Source: Pseudomonas sp. M30-35 (GTDB lineage: Bacteria; Pseudomonadota; Gammaproteobacteria; Pseudomonadales; Pseudomonadaceae). From it: a stretch of DNA of 64,000 nt. A model generated the notes under the pieces. It was not told where the DNA came from. It was given only the letters and a program-made list of their open reading frames with translations, and did not search any database. Both the position numbers and the translations under genes were made by a program. Numbering within the stretch: the first letter of the stretch is position 1; each line of letters begins with the position of its first letter. Below, one piece after another: positions 53,629 to 62,367 of the stretch. The stretch spans positions 3,906,001 through 3,970,000 of the forward strand of contig NZ_CP020892.1 in the NCBI RefSeq assembly GCF_002163625.1, read 5' to 3'.

Positions 53629-53868
53629 ATGGGCCTATTTCGCCTGCTACTTATACTGGCAATCGTCGCAATGGTTTACTGGCTATGGCGGCGTTTCATG
53701 CAAGCCAAGCACACAGCCAATCCGAAACAGGCAACCAAGCCAGAACCCATGGTGCGCTGCGCAAACTGTGGCGTGCATCTACCCCGCGAGCATGCAATAG
53801 CTAGCGACCAGCAATGGTTTTGCAGCACCGAGCACCTCAAACAAGGCCCAGACCAAGGTGGTCAATGA
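53629..53868 (+). CDS. PP0621-family small membrane protein
   Basis: 79 residues: an N-terminal membrane helix (LFRLLLILAIVAMVYWLWRRF) and a cytoplasmic tail with CANCGVHLPREHA and FCSTEH, which looks like a small zinc-ribbon (C-x2-C ... C). This is the PP0621/PA4545-neighbour family located before pilS in pseudomonads. Its end overlaps the pilS start by 11 bases, so it is cotranscribed and probably translationally coupled with pilS. Function unknown. Confidence 0.8.
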   Translation: MGLFRLLLILAIVAMVYWLWRRFMQAKHTANPKQATKPEPMVRCANCGVHLPREHAIASDQQWFCSTEHLKQGPDQGGQ

Positions 53869-55456
53869 CGCTCTGGCTCTGGGCGGTACCCAGGGCATAC
53901 GAATTCTCAAGCTGTATCACCTATACCGGCTGATTATCGGCCTGCTGTTGGTACTGCTGATTTCAAGCGAAATGGACGTAGAGTTGCTGGAGATGACCCA
54001 TGCCACTCTGTTTCGCAATATCAGTTGGTTTTATCTGATATTCAATGTGCTGGTTACCCTTGCAGTCCAGCAACCCAAGCGTTCCATGCAGGTTGTCAGC
54101 CTGGCGATGGTCGACGTTATTCTGTTGTCGTGCCTGTTTTATGCGGCTGGCGGTACGCCCAGCGGTATCGGCAACCTACTGATCGTCGCAGTCGCCATCT
54201 CTAATATCCTGCTACGCGGGCGCATCGGTATTTTTATTGCCGCCACCGCCGCCGTCGGCTTGATCTACCTGACTTTCTACCTGAGCCTCAGCCGCCCCGC
54301 CGCTGTCAGCCAATATATCCAAGCTGGCGCCCTTGGAGCACTTTGCTTCGCGGCAGCCCTGTTTGTTCAAGGAATTACCCGACGCCTGCATAACAGTGAA
54401 CAGTTAGCCAGCGCGCGCGCAGCAGACGTTGCCAGCCTGGAAATCCTGAACGCGCTGATCATTGAGAGAATGCGCACAGGCATTCTGGTATTGGACAACA
54501 TGCACCGTGTGTTACTGGCCAACCACGGGGCGCTGACACTGCTCGGTAGTGACGGCCTAGCCGGTAAGATTCTTGATCCGCACACCCCGGAACTGGTTAA
54601 ACGCTTGCAGCAGTGGCGTCAAAACCCGGCGATGCGCCCTGCCAGTCTGCAAGCGTTTGCAGACGGCCCCATCGTGCAGCCAAGCTTTGTCGCTCTGCAA
54701 CGCGGCCAACAACGCCACATATTAGTGTTTCTGGAAGATATTTCGCAGATAGCCCAACAAGCCCAGCAGCTCAAACTCGCTTCTCTCGGTCGCCTAACAG
54801 CCGGTATTGCTCACGAAATCCGCAACCCACTCGGCGCGATCAGCCATGCCGCGCAGTTGCTCCAGGAGTCTGAAGAGCTCACCCAGCCAGACCAGCGACT
54901 GGCACAAATCATTCAAGATCACTCGCACCGTATGAACCTGGTGATTGAAAACGTTCTACAACTTTCACGCAGGCGCCAGTCGGAACCACAACTTCTCGAC
55001 CTCAAGTACTGGCTGCACCGCTTTGCCAGCGAGTTCCGCAGCACCATGCCCGCCAACCAAACGCTGCACCTGGACACCCAGGTTGGCACCATCCATACAC
55101 GTATGGACCCCAATCAGCTGACCCAGGTACTGAGTAACCTGGTCCAGAACGGCTTGCGCTACAGCGCACAAAAGAACCCACGGGGTCAGGTTTGGTTACA
55201 ACTGTTCCGCGAGCCCGATCGCGACCTTCCAGTGCTGGAAATCCTTGATGACGGGCCAGGTGTTTCGCCGGAGCAGAATCAGAATATCTTCGAGCCCTTC
55301 TTCACCACCGAAGCCAAGGGCACCGGCCTGGGCCTGTATATTTCTCGTGAACTCTGCGAGAGCAACCAAGCCCACATTGACTATAAACCCCGCGAAGAGG
55401 GTGGCAGCTGCTTTCGCATCACCTTCGCCCACGCCAGCAAACTGAGCTTACAATGA
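53858..55456 (+). CDS. pilS: Sensor histidine kinase PilS
   Basis: 532-residue kinase that controls pilA with PilR. Six N-terminal membrane helices (about residues 20-180) are followed by a PAS-like region (about 210-310), the H-box LTAGIAHEIRNPLGAISHAA (His about 318), N-box NLVQNGLRYSA, G1 DDGPGVSP, F-box FEPFFTT and G2 GTGLGLYIS. In P. aeruginosa PilS senses unassembled PilA in the membrane. GTG start at 53858; ribosome site weak, consistent with coupling to the preceding gene. Confidence 0.93.
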   Translation: MVNDALALGGTQGIRILKLYHLYRLIIGLLLVLLISSEMDVELLEMTHATLFRNISWFYLIFNVLVTLAVQQPKRSMQVVSLAMVDVILLSCLFYAAGGTPSGIGNLLIVAVAISNILLRGRIGIFIAATAAVGLIYLTFYLSLSRPAAVSQYIQAGALGALCFAAALFVQGITRRLHNSEQLASARAADVASLEILNALIIERMRTGILVLDNMHRVLLANHGALTLLGSDGLAGKILDPHTPELVKRLQQWRQNPAMRPASLQAFADGPIVQPSFVALQRGQQRHILVFLEDISQIAQQAQQLKLASLGRLTAGIAHEIRNPLGAISHAAQLLQESEELTQPDQRLAQIIQDHSHRMNLVIENVLQLSRRRQSEPQLLDLKYWLHRFASEFRSTMPANQTLHLDTQVGTIHTRMDPNQLTQVLSNLVQNGLRYSAQKNPRGQVWLQLFREPDRDLPVLEILDDGPGVSPEQNQNIFEPFFTTEAKGTGLGLYISRELCESNQAHIDYKPREEGGSCFRITFAHASKLSLQ

Positions 55457-56790
55457 CCCGCCAGAGAGCCCTGATCGTCGACGATGAACCGGATATCCGT
55501 GAACTTCTTGAGATAACTCTGGGCAGGATGAAGCTCGACACACGTTGCGCCCGCAACGTTAAAGAGGCGCGCGAATGGCTGGCCAAAGAACCCTTTGATT
55601 TATGCCTGACCGACATGCGGCTACCCGATGGTACGGGTATGGACTTGGTGCAATACATCTCCCAACGCCACCCACAAATGCCAGTGGCGATGATTACCGC
55701 CTACGGCAGTCTTGATACTGCAATCAATGCACTTAAGTCCGGTGCGTTCGACTTTCTCACCAAGCCAGTCGACCTCGGGCGTCTACGTGAACTCGTCGCC
55801 ACTGCGCTGCGCATTCAGGCTGCCGACGGCAAAGAAGTTCCTGTCGACAGTCGCCTGCTCGGCGACTCGCCACCCATGCGCACCCTACGCAAGCAGATCC
55901 ACAAGCTTGCACGCAGCCAGGCCCCGGTTTACATCAGTGGCGAATCCGGCAGCGGTAAAGAACTCGTGGCTCGGCTCATCCACGAACAGGGCCCACGCAG
56001 TGAGCAACCTTTTGTGCCAGTGAACTGCGGCGCAATTCCTTCTGAGCTTATGGAAAGTGAATTCTTCGGCCACAAAAAGGGCAGTTTCACGGGCGCGGTA
56101 GAAGATAAACAAGGGCTGTTTCAAGCGGCCAATGGCGGCACGCTTTTTCTCGACGAGGTGGCAGACTTACCGTTGGCCATGCAGGTCAAGCTGCTGCGGG
56201 CGATCCAGGAGAAAGCTGTGCGCACTGTCGGCGGCCAGCATGAAGTGGTGGTTGATGTGCGCATACTTTGCGCAACCCACAAAGACCTCGGCGCCGAAGT
56301 TGCGGCCGAGCGTTTTCGTCAGGATTTGTTCTACCGGCTTAACGTGATCGAACTCCGGGTCCCGGCATTACGCGAACGCCGTGAAGACATCGCGGAACTT
56401 GCCGATGTCATGCTGAAGCGCCTGTCGAATGGTGGCGGAGCAACCGCTGCGACGCTACAACCCGACGCGCTAGAAAAACTTAAAAGCTACCGTTTTCCCG
56501 GCAACGTACGCGAGCTGGAAAACATGCTGGAGCGGGCTTACACGCTCTGCGAAGACGATCAAATTACCGCTGCAGATCTACGCCTGGCAGATGCCGGCAC
56601 CTCATCCGAACAAGGTGAAGCCAGCTTGGCGCAAATCGACAATCTGGAAGACTACCTGGAAAACATCGAGCGCAAACTCATCGTTCAAGCCTTGGAAGAA
56701 ACCCGCTGGAATCGCACAGCGGCGGCGCAACGGCTTGGCTTGAGCTTTCGCTCAATGCGCTATCGACTGAAGAAGCTGGGCATCGATTAA
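55453..56790 (+). CDS. pilR: Sigma-54 response regulator PilR
   Basis: 445-residue NtrC-type activator. Receiver domain (1-120) with phospho-Asp in CLTDMRLPDG (about residue 55) and LTKPVD; AAA+ core with Walker A GESGSGKE, the sigma-54 contact GSFTGA (about 215) and DEVADLPLAMQVKLLRA; C-terminal Fis-type helix-turn-helix (TRWNRTAAAQRLGLSFRSMR, about 415-440). Activates pilA from the sigma-54 promoter at 33442-33458. Starts inside the pilS stop (ATGA). IS copy C lies 39 bases downstream. Confidence 0.96.
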   Translation: MTRQRALIVDDEPDIRELLEITLGRMKLDTRCARNVKEAREWLAKEPFDLCLTDMRLPDGTGMDLVQYISQRHPQMPVAMITAYGSLDTAINALKSGAFDFLTKPVDLGRLRELVATALRIQAADGKEVPVDSRLLGDSPPMRTLRKQIHKLARSQAPVYISGESGSGKELVARLIHEQGPRSEQPFVPVNCGAIPSELMESEFFGHKKGSFTGAVEDKQGLFQAANGGTLFLDEVADLPLAMQVKLLRAIQEKAVRTVGGQHEVVVDVRILCATHKDLGAEVAAERFRQDLFYRLNVIELRVPALRERREDIAELADVMLKRLSNGGGATAATLQPDALEKLKSYRFPGNVRELENMLERAYTLCEDDQITAADLRLADAGTSSEQGEASLAQIDNLEDYLENIERKLIVQALEETRWNRTAAAQRLGLSFRSMRYRLKKLGID

Positions 56791-56797
56791 CCACAAA

Positions 56798-56829
56798 GAC
56801 CCAGCTTCGCGTTGTTCTCTCTACGAGGT
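56798..56829 (-). repeat. Degenerate REP hairpin 2 right of IS copy C
   Basis: Minus strand reads ACCTCGTAGAGAGAACAACG, then CGAAGCTGGG. GTAG and the ACAACGCGAAGCT core remain, but the right arm is lost. Confidence 0.65.
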
Positions 56830-56846
56830 AGATACCGTCTTGATCC

Positions 56847-57821
56847 TCATCTTGCAATAGCGAGAAGAGGGTCAAATGGTTTTCCGGATTTTAGTACTCC
56901 GTAGGCAATGCAGAGCAGCTTGCGCATAGCTGCGCAGATGATCTGTTTACCCGTTTTGCCATTGGCTCTCATTCGCTCAGCCAGTGCCCGAATAGCGGGG
57001 TTACGAGTGATGGATACGATACCTGGCATATAAAGCCCGGCGCGTAACCTAACTGAGCCCATGCGCGATATCCGCACATGACCTTTGAGCATTCCTGATT
57101 CTTGTAACCTGGGATTAAGTCCGGCAAAGGCCGTGACCGCACGGCTGCTTTCGAAGCGTTCGATATCGCCCAACTCCGCCAGTACAAGCGCTGCGGTTCT
57201 GTCCGCAATGCCGTCGATACTGGTTAGCAGGTCTCGCTGGCCGCGTAGATCGTCGTTGTCATCGAAGTGCTGTTTGATCGCCTTTAGCGTTTCATCGATT
57301 TGTTGACGCAAGTGCTCAAGCACCGATTCAATTGACGCCCTGACCTTCTGTTCGTTGGTCACATCTAGGCGGTTTTGTTCGATTTGCTCCAGCTCCTGCA
57401 AATCCTTCAAACGGCGCACTAACGCTTTCAGACGGCGAATAGAAGGCTGCTCAGGCTGCCAAGCTCGTAGTTCGGTCTGATGCCTGCGGCCATAGTCAGC
57501 GATGAGCTTGGCATCGACTTTATCCGTCTTTACCCGCTGCAGCTGGCTGCGAGCGTAATAGGCCATTTGTGCGGGGTTAAGGACGCAAACACGGTAACCC
57601 AGCTTAAACAGCCACTCAGCCAAAGCTTCGTGATAGATGCCAGTGGCCTCCATTACGACCCAGGCATCGGCTTCAGCGTGCTTAAGCAGCCACTGCCGAA
57701 AGACCTCAAAGCCCGCAGCGTTATTACTCAGCTTGGCTTTGGTGCGGTACTTGCCGTTATCTTGCAGAGTGGCGATATCGAAGGTCTGTTTAGCTATGTC
57801 GATGCCGACAACTATCGTCAT
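56847..57821 (-). CDS. IS110-family transposase, copy C
   Basis: 324 residues, identical to copies A and B at the protein level (the base differences I saw in the gene are synonymous). D8, E58, D100, D103 and S242 are intact. Confidence 0.94.
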   Translation of the reverse strand: MTIVVGIDIAKQTFDIATLQDNGKYRTKAKLSNNAAGFEVFRQWLLKHAEADAWVVMEATGIYHEALAEWLFKLGYRVCVLNPAQMAYYARSQLQRVKTDKVDAKLIADYGRRHQTELRAWQPEQPSIRRLKALVRRLKDLQELEQIEQNRLDVTNEQKVRASIESVLEHLRQQIDETLKAIKQHFDDNDDLRGQRDLLTSIDGIADRTAALVLAELGDIERFESSRAVTAFAGLNPRLQESGMLKGHVRISRMGSVRLRAGLYMPGIVSITRNPAIRALAERMRANGKTGKQIICAAMRKLLCIAYGVLKSGKPFDPLLAIAR

Positions 57822-57861
57822 GACGCTTACTCCTCATTGAGTTAGGTCGATCATCACTTCA

Positions 57862-58015
57862 TCCGTCCAACCTTGCTGATGCGAGCTCGAGGCTCAGGAT
57901 ACCGTTCGGACTTACTGGATGAGTGCGGAGGAGTGCAGCGCTATCTACGTTACAAGCTCGAAGCTTTAGGGCGGACACGGCTTGCACTCGCTCCCCCGAG
58001 GATCAATCGGGAACT
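57862..58015 (-). ncRNA. Predicted bridge RNA of IS copy C
   Basis: Mirror of the copy A prediction: 5' stem-loop 57995-58011, target loop 57931-57989, donor loop 57865-57911. The guides TGTCCGCCCTA, GTAG, ACGGTATC and CAAG are unchanged; the one leader difference lies outside the stems. Confidence 0.68.
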
Positions 58016-58047
58016 ATCGCTCTAAAATAAGCAGTAGTCGAGATACA

Positions 58048-58141
58048 AGGGCGGACAGCGCTTTTCTGTCCGCCATTTGCGGTGTGGAACTCGGTTGCGT
58101 GGCGAGTTCTGGTGGACAAGCTTCGCGTTGTCACACCCTAC
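58048..58141 (-). repeat. REP hairpins left of IS copy C
   Basis: On the minus strand: GTAGGGTGTGACAACGCG hairpin (58111-58141), a linker, then GGCGGACAG-loop-CTGTCCGCC and CT directly against the IS. Same order and spacing type as the 113-bp units. Confidence 0.85.
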
Positions 58142-58175
58142 GCTTATCAGCATTACCCTCCCCGCCTTTTGCTGA

Positions 58176-59261
58176 CTAAACCCTGCCTTCTGGCGCGTAT
58201 GGCGCGGGGTCAATTATGGGTGTACGCCCCAGCATTAAATCAGCCAGCAATTGGCACGATGCTGGCGCCAGAACCAGGCCATTACGGTAGTGCCCACAAT
58301 TTAGCCACAGCCCTTCAAATTCAGGCACCGGTCCAATAAACGGGATACCTTCAGGCGAACTTGGGCGCAAGCCAGCCCAGTGACCAACCACTTCGGCATC
58401 TGCCAACGCCGGCAAAAGCTCTTCAGCGGAGGCCTTGAGACTAGCCAGCGCTATATCGGTAGGCGTTTTATCAAAGCCTTCATGCTCCAGCGTACTGCCA
58501 ACCAGGATGTGGCCATCGCGGCGCGGGATCGCATAGCGCCCCTTTGCCAGCACCATGCTCGGCAAAAAGTCAGCGGAACACTTATAAAGAATCATCTGGC
58601 CTTTAACCGGTTCGACCGGAAGCACGATCTCAAGTGACTTGAGTAACATGGCACTCCACGCGCCTGCAGCGAGCACAATTTGATCTGCCATGACCGCACC
58701 CGCAACAGTTTGCACTCCAACAATTCGATTGCCTTCCTGAATAAACCCGCTGACTGGGCTGTGCTCTTTGAGGGTGACATTTGGCAATTTCAGCAACGCT
58801 GCGCGCAAAGCCTTAACCAGCCGGGGGTTACGCACGTTGGCTACATCCGGCATATAAATCGCACGTTTATAACCCATTCCTAAAGCCGGTACTGCCGCGT
58901 GAACTTCAGTGATATCTACAGATTCAAGGACTTTTTGTGCCGAGACAGCCCAGGCCAAAGCCTCATGTTCATCATCAAGATCCAGCCAATACAAACCGGT
59001 TGAATACACTTCAGGATCAACGCCTGTGACTTCAAGTAAATGCTCGCCCAGTTCTGGATAAAAGTTCTGCGACCACTGCGCCAGAGCCGTTACCGCATCA
59101 CTGTATCGCCATGGATAAAGCGGCGAAACGATACCGCCTCCCGCCCAAGATGCCTCGGTACCGACCGCTGCGGACTCAAGCAAAACCACATCGCAGTGTT
59201 TCGCCAAATTCAGCGCTGACAAAAGACCGATAACACCACCACCAACGACTACAGCGACCAC
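58176..59261 (-). CDS. thiO: FAD-dependent glycine oxidase ThiO
   Basis: 361-residue flavoprotein of the DAO family. The GTG start at 59261 has GGGAG 7 bases upstream and leads directly into the FAD fold VVVGGGVIGLLSALNLAKH. Other marks: AGGGIVSPLYPWRYSDAV, GYKRAIYMPDVANVRNPRLV and the C-terminal GHYRNGLVLAPA. ThiO makes the imine needed for the thiazole ring of thiamine. It lies between pilSR and fimT in P. aeruginosa too, where it is annotated as a D-amino acid oxidase. Confidence 0.87.
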   Translation of the reverse strand: MVAVVVGGGVIGLLSALNLAKHCDVVLLESAAVGTEASWAGGGIVSPLYPWRYSDAVTALAQWSQNFYPELGEHLLEVTGVDPEVYSTGLYWLDLDDEHEALAWAVSAQKVLESVDITEVHAAVPALGMGYKRAIYMPDVANVRNPRLVKALRAALLKLPNVTLKEHSPVSGFIQEGNRIVGVQTVAGAVMADQIVLAAGAWSAMLLKSLEIVLPVEPVKGQMILYKCSADFLPSMVLAKGRYAIPRRDGHILVGSTLEHEGFDKTPTDIALASLKASAEELLPALADAEVVGHWAGLRPSSPEGIPFIGPVPEFEGLWLNCGHYRNGLVLAPASCQLLADLMLGRTPIIDPAPYAPEGRV

Positions 59262-59314
59262 ATCTGACTCCCAGAAAGATCTACGGCAAGATTCCAAGGA
59301 AGGGAAATTGCACT

Positions 59315-59833
59315 ATGTACGATAAGAATGAGCACGGATTAAGCTTGATTGAACTTCTCACAACGCTGGCCTGCGTGGTAATTCTGCTGGGCCTAGCTGT
59401 TCCAAATCTGCAAAGTATGCAGCGATCATACGCGCTGTCGTCGTTCAGCTCTGAATTGATCCATTTTATACGATTCACTCGCCATCAAGCGCTCGCTAAC
59501 GGCAAACGCATGACCTTGTGCCCGCTTGATGGATCAAGTAGTTGCACTAAAGTTTGGACGCGTGAAATCAGTGTGTTCGAAGACCTCGATGGCAATCGAA
59601 AACTAGACCCCAAAGACAGCCTGATGAAGGTGCTAAATATTCCCGACCAGATCGACATCAACTGGCGCGGGATGGGGGCGGGTAAATCGCTGCATTTCAA
59701 TGGTCGAGGTTTAACCTCGATCAGCAATGGCACCTTCCGCATAGGGGTTAGTAAAAGCGTAGAGATGCGCCACGTAATCGTCAGTCGACTCGGTAAAGTC
59801 AAAAGCAAAAAGGTGACCCAACCGACAAAATAA
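59315..59833 (+). CDS. fimT: Minor pseudopilin FimT-like
   Basis: 172-residue GspH/FimT-type pseudopilin. Leader MYDKNEHG is cut before LSLIELLTTLACVVILLGLA, which has Glu5 and the assembly helix. The C-terminal domain is small and basic at the end (KVKSKKVTQPTK). GGGAA precedes the start. FimT-type minor pilins are associated with DNA uptake in some bacteria; in P. aeruginosa its role in pili is small. Confidence 0.85.
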   Translation: MYDKNEHGLSLIELLTTLACVVILLGLAVPNLQSMQRSYALSSFSSELIHFIRFTRHQALANGKRMTLCPLDGSSSCTKVWTREISVFEDLDGNRKLDPKDSLMKVLNIPDQIDINWRGMGAGKSLHFNGRGLTSISNGTFRIGVSKSVEMRHVIVSRLGKVKSKKVTQPTK

Positions 59834-59938
59834 ATATGTGCGAAACCACTCATCCCTCTGCAACAGCCAGTCAGTAAACTATTGATTGTAGCTATGATTG
59901 CGACTGATTAAGTTGCAGGCTCGGCAAAGGGGATATTC

Positions 59939-60457
59939 ATGCAAGGCGAACGCGGTTTCACCCTCATAGAACTTATAGTCACGATTGCCGTGTTAGCGGT
60001 TGTGGTGTCTATTGCGGCGCCAAACATGACTACATTCATTGTCTCTCAGCGTGTCAGTAGTCAATCCAGCGAACTGCTTAATGCGCTTGCGTTTGCTCGC
60101 ACTGAAGCAACCAAGCTCAACGCTAACGTTGCCGTCATCCCGGTAACCAATAGCGCATCAGGCTGGAGCAACGGTTGGTGCGTTGGCCCGAGCGATATTG
60201 TTGACTGCACAGGCAACACAGTCATTCGTAACTTTCAGTCGACTGGCAGTGGCGTGCAAATTACCGCCCCCTACTTGCAATCGGCTAACAAGCTGACATT
60301 CAGGCGCGACGGAACCTTGCTTTCTGGCGTGAGTGCTCAGGCATTCAAAATCACTTCGCCAAAACTCGAGGCAACAGGCTCTAAAGCGCGCTGCATTTAT
60401 ATCGGCGCGATTGGCAAAGCCTCTTACAAAAAGGTAAATCGTGATGACGACTGCTGA
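59939..60457 (+). CDS. fimU: Minor pilin FimU
   Basis: 172-residue GspH-type minor pilin. Leader MQGERG then FTLIELIVTIAVLAVVVSIA. Four cysteines in the C-terminal part (WCVGPSDIVDC and the final ...RC...DDC) fit two disulfides. AAGGGG precedes the start. First gene of fimU-pilV-pilW-pilX-(pilY2-like)-pilY1; FimU with PilVWX primes pilus assembly and carries PilY1 at the tip. Confidence 0.9.
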   Translation: MQGERGFTLIELIVTIAVLAVVVSIAAPNMTTFIVSQRVSSQSSELLNALAFARTEATKLNANVAVIPVTNSASGWSNGWCVGPSDIVDCTGNTVIRNFQSTGSGVQITAPYLQSANKLTFRRDGTLLSGVSAQAFKITSPKLEATGSKARCIYIGAIGKASYKKVNRDDDC

Positions 60458-61019
60458 TATGCGGCGCTTTCAGAACGGCACGTCGCTGATTGAAGCACTG
60501 GTAACTTTATTGATCTTTACTGTGGGCCTGCTGGGCTTTGCAGCTCTTCAGTTAAGCGCATTGCAGAGCTCAAGCGACAGTGGCTTCCGCACTCAGGCCA
60601 CCTGGGTTGTGCAGGAATTGGCTGAGCGGATGCGCGCGAACCCCGATGCAGATGTTGCCGACTACACCGCAGCGGTCGACTGCGCAAAGTTACCCCCACA
60701 GCGTTGCAGCGACTATTTCGACCCGCTAACAGGCGCGAAAGTTAATGCCAGCAATTGCTCTGCGGCGCAGATGGCTGCATTCGATCGCTGGGAAGCTCAG
60801 TGCGCATACGGTACCGCCTATACAGGAAATGCTAATGCGGCTGATGCTCGCTATACCAGCCGCGACTTCCTAGGGCCTGCCGCAGCGGGACTTACACCTT
60901 TAGACATCAGCGCTACAGGTAATGTCTTTACCATTACGGCTAACTGGCAAAGTAGGTCCACGAATACCAGCGGCGCAACTCCAGAAAACATGTCCGGCAC
61001 CGTGCAGGTAGAAAGATGA
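60444..61019 (+). CDS. pilV: Minor pilin PilV
   Basis: 191-residue GspI-type minor pilin. Leader ends MRRFQNG, then TSLIEALVTLLIFTVGLLGF, with Glu5. The ATG at 60444 overlaps fimU by 14 bases; a GTG is one codon earlier. Cysteines at the CAKLPPQRC, ASNC and AQC positions suggest disulfides. Confidence 0.88.
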   Translation: MTTADMRRFQNGTSLIEALVTLLIFTVGLLGFAALQLSALQSSSDSGFRTQATWVVQELAERMRANPDADVADYTAAVDCAKLPPQRCSDYFDPLTGAKVNASNCSAAQMAAFDRWEAQCAYGTAYTGNANAADARYTSRDFLGPAAAGLTPLDISATGNVFTITANWQSRSTNTSGATPENMSGTVQVER

Positions 61020-61816
61020 GAAACCCTCTAAAATATGCCGCCAAGAAAAGGCAATCCGGTCTCAGCCTGGTTGAACTGATGATTGGCATGCTGATCGGCC
61101 TTATTCTGCTGTTGGGCGTGATTCAAGTATTCCTCTCCAGCCGACAGACGCTGGCCGTTAATGACGCCATGTCAAAGCTGCAGGAAAACGGTCGCTTTGG
61201 TCTGGAGTTCATATCCCAGAGCGCGCGTATTGCTGGCTATATCTCACCAGGCGCCCCCTTGGGGAAACTCTTCCCTATCGAACCTCGCAACTGCGCACTC
61301 AACAGTGGCGCAGCCTGCTCTGCAAATGGTGGGGGCAATACCTCTGACACCGTCAGCTTCACCTTCGAACCTCCAGCGATTGACGGTTCAAAACGTGACT
61401 GCGCGGGCGTGGTAATTCCTGACAACCAAGTCATCATTAATACCTATTTTATTGCCGCGGCGGATGCCAACAACCCTTCGCCAGCGCTAGCCTGCCGCTC
61501 CTTTAATCGCACAACCAATCAACCCATCAGCCCTACCTCAAGGCTGATTGATGGCATCGAAAATATGCAGGTCTTGTATGGCGTTGATGCGGGTGGCGAC
61601 TCCACCAGCGTCAACCAGTTCGTATCAGCGGATCGCGTAACCAACTGGGGCAAGGTGCTCTCAGTGCGTATCGCATTATTGGCGACATCAGTCGACACAA
61701 TCAATCCGCGGCCTCCAGTGCGCAATTTTTACTTACTGGATGCGCCAGCCATCGCTCCAGATGACGGCTTAGCCCGGCAAATTTTTACCACCACTATTCA
61801 GCTAAAAAACATCTAG
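61016..61816 (+). CDS. pilW: Minor pilin PilW
   Basis: 266-residue GspJ-type minor pilin. Leader ends KKRQSG, then LSLVELMIGMLIGLILLLGV with Glu5. The following KLQENGRFGLEFISQSARIAGY is the PilW family block. Starts in the pilV stop (ATGA overlap). Part of the FimU-PilVWX tip complex. Confidence 0.9.
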   Translation: MRNPLKYAAKKRQSGLSLVELMIGMLIGLILLLGVIQVFLSSRQTLAVNDAMSKLQENGRFGLEFISQSARIAGYISPGAPLGKLFPIEPRNCALNSGAACSANGGGNTSDTVSFTFEPPAIDGSKRDCAGVVIPDNQVIINTYFIAAADANNPSPALACRSFNRTTNQPISPTSRLIDGIENMQVLYGVDAGGDSTSVNQFVSADRVTNWGKVLSVRIALLATSVDTINPRPPVRNFYLLDAPAIAPDDGLARQIFTTTIQLKNI

Positions 61817-61826
61817 AGATATCACT

Positions 61827-62354
61827 ATGAAAATTACTCAACAGTCTCTAGAGCAACAACAGGGTGCAACCTTATTGGTGGCGCTTATCTTTCTGGTTGT
61901 ACTTACAGTTGCAGGTATAACCGCAGCACGTTTTGCGACCAACGAAGAAAGGATGGCCAGTAGCAGTCAGTTCCGTAATACCGCCTTCCAGCTCGCGCAG
62001 ACCGAAATAAGGTCGCAGATGGCATATTTTGGAGACCAAGCCAATCGGGGCCTATTGCAAACAGCAATCGACCTAACAAAAGCCAATGCAGCAGCAGAAC
62101 CGAATGCAACATTAAGACAGCGATTCCCAGATCTGCGAGTGTTCACAGGCTTAACAGCATTAACCACCGCGCCGGGCCTCACCCAAGCTAATCAGCTGCG
62201 TAGCATGGGTAAACTCGACTGCGCAACGTTCGGCGAGGGGTACTCTTTCGACGCTTACACCTGCCGACAATATGAAATGAAAACACGTTCAACAATAGCC
62301 GACAGCGCTTACTCTGATCAGACTCAGGGTTTTGTTTTCTTCAACCTTAAATAA
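61827..62354 (+). CDS. pilX: Minor pilin PilX
   Basis: 175-residue pilin-like protein with leader ending EQQQG, then ATLLVALIFLVVLTVAGITA. It lacks Glu5, as GspK-type and PilX tip pilins do. NEERMASSSQFRNTAFQLAQ is the family block after the helix. Begins 10 bases after pilW. Confidence 0.87.
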   Translation: MKITQQSLEQQQGATLLVALIFLVVLTVAGITAARFATNEERMASSSQFRNTAFQLAQTEIRSQMAYFGDQANRGLLQTAIDLTKANAAAEPNATLRQRFPDLRVFTGLTALTTAPGLTQANQLRSMGKLDCATFGEGYSFDAYTCRQYEMKTRSTIADSAYSDQTQGFVFFNLK

Positions 62355-62367
62355 GGACAAGACTCTA

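Larger units (their letters stand above)
56830..58047 (-). mobile_element. IS110-family insertion sequence, copy C
   Basis: 1218 bp in reverse orientation, with the same ends as copies A and B. On its own strand the left flank is CTGTCCGCCCT and the right flank ACCTCGTAG, so the target is again CCGCC-CT-AC. A few single-base differences from copy A were seen, for example TTGACCCTC for TTGATCCTC near the right end and one in the leader just before the donor loop. Inserted between pilR and thiO. Confidence 0.92.
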
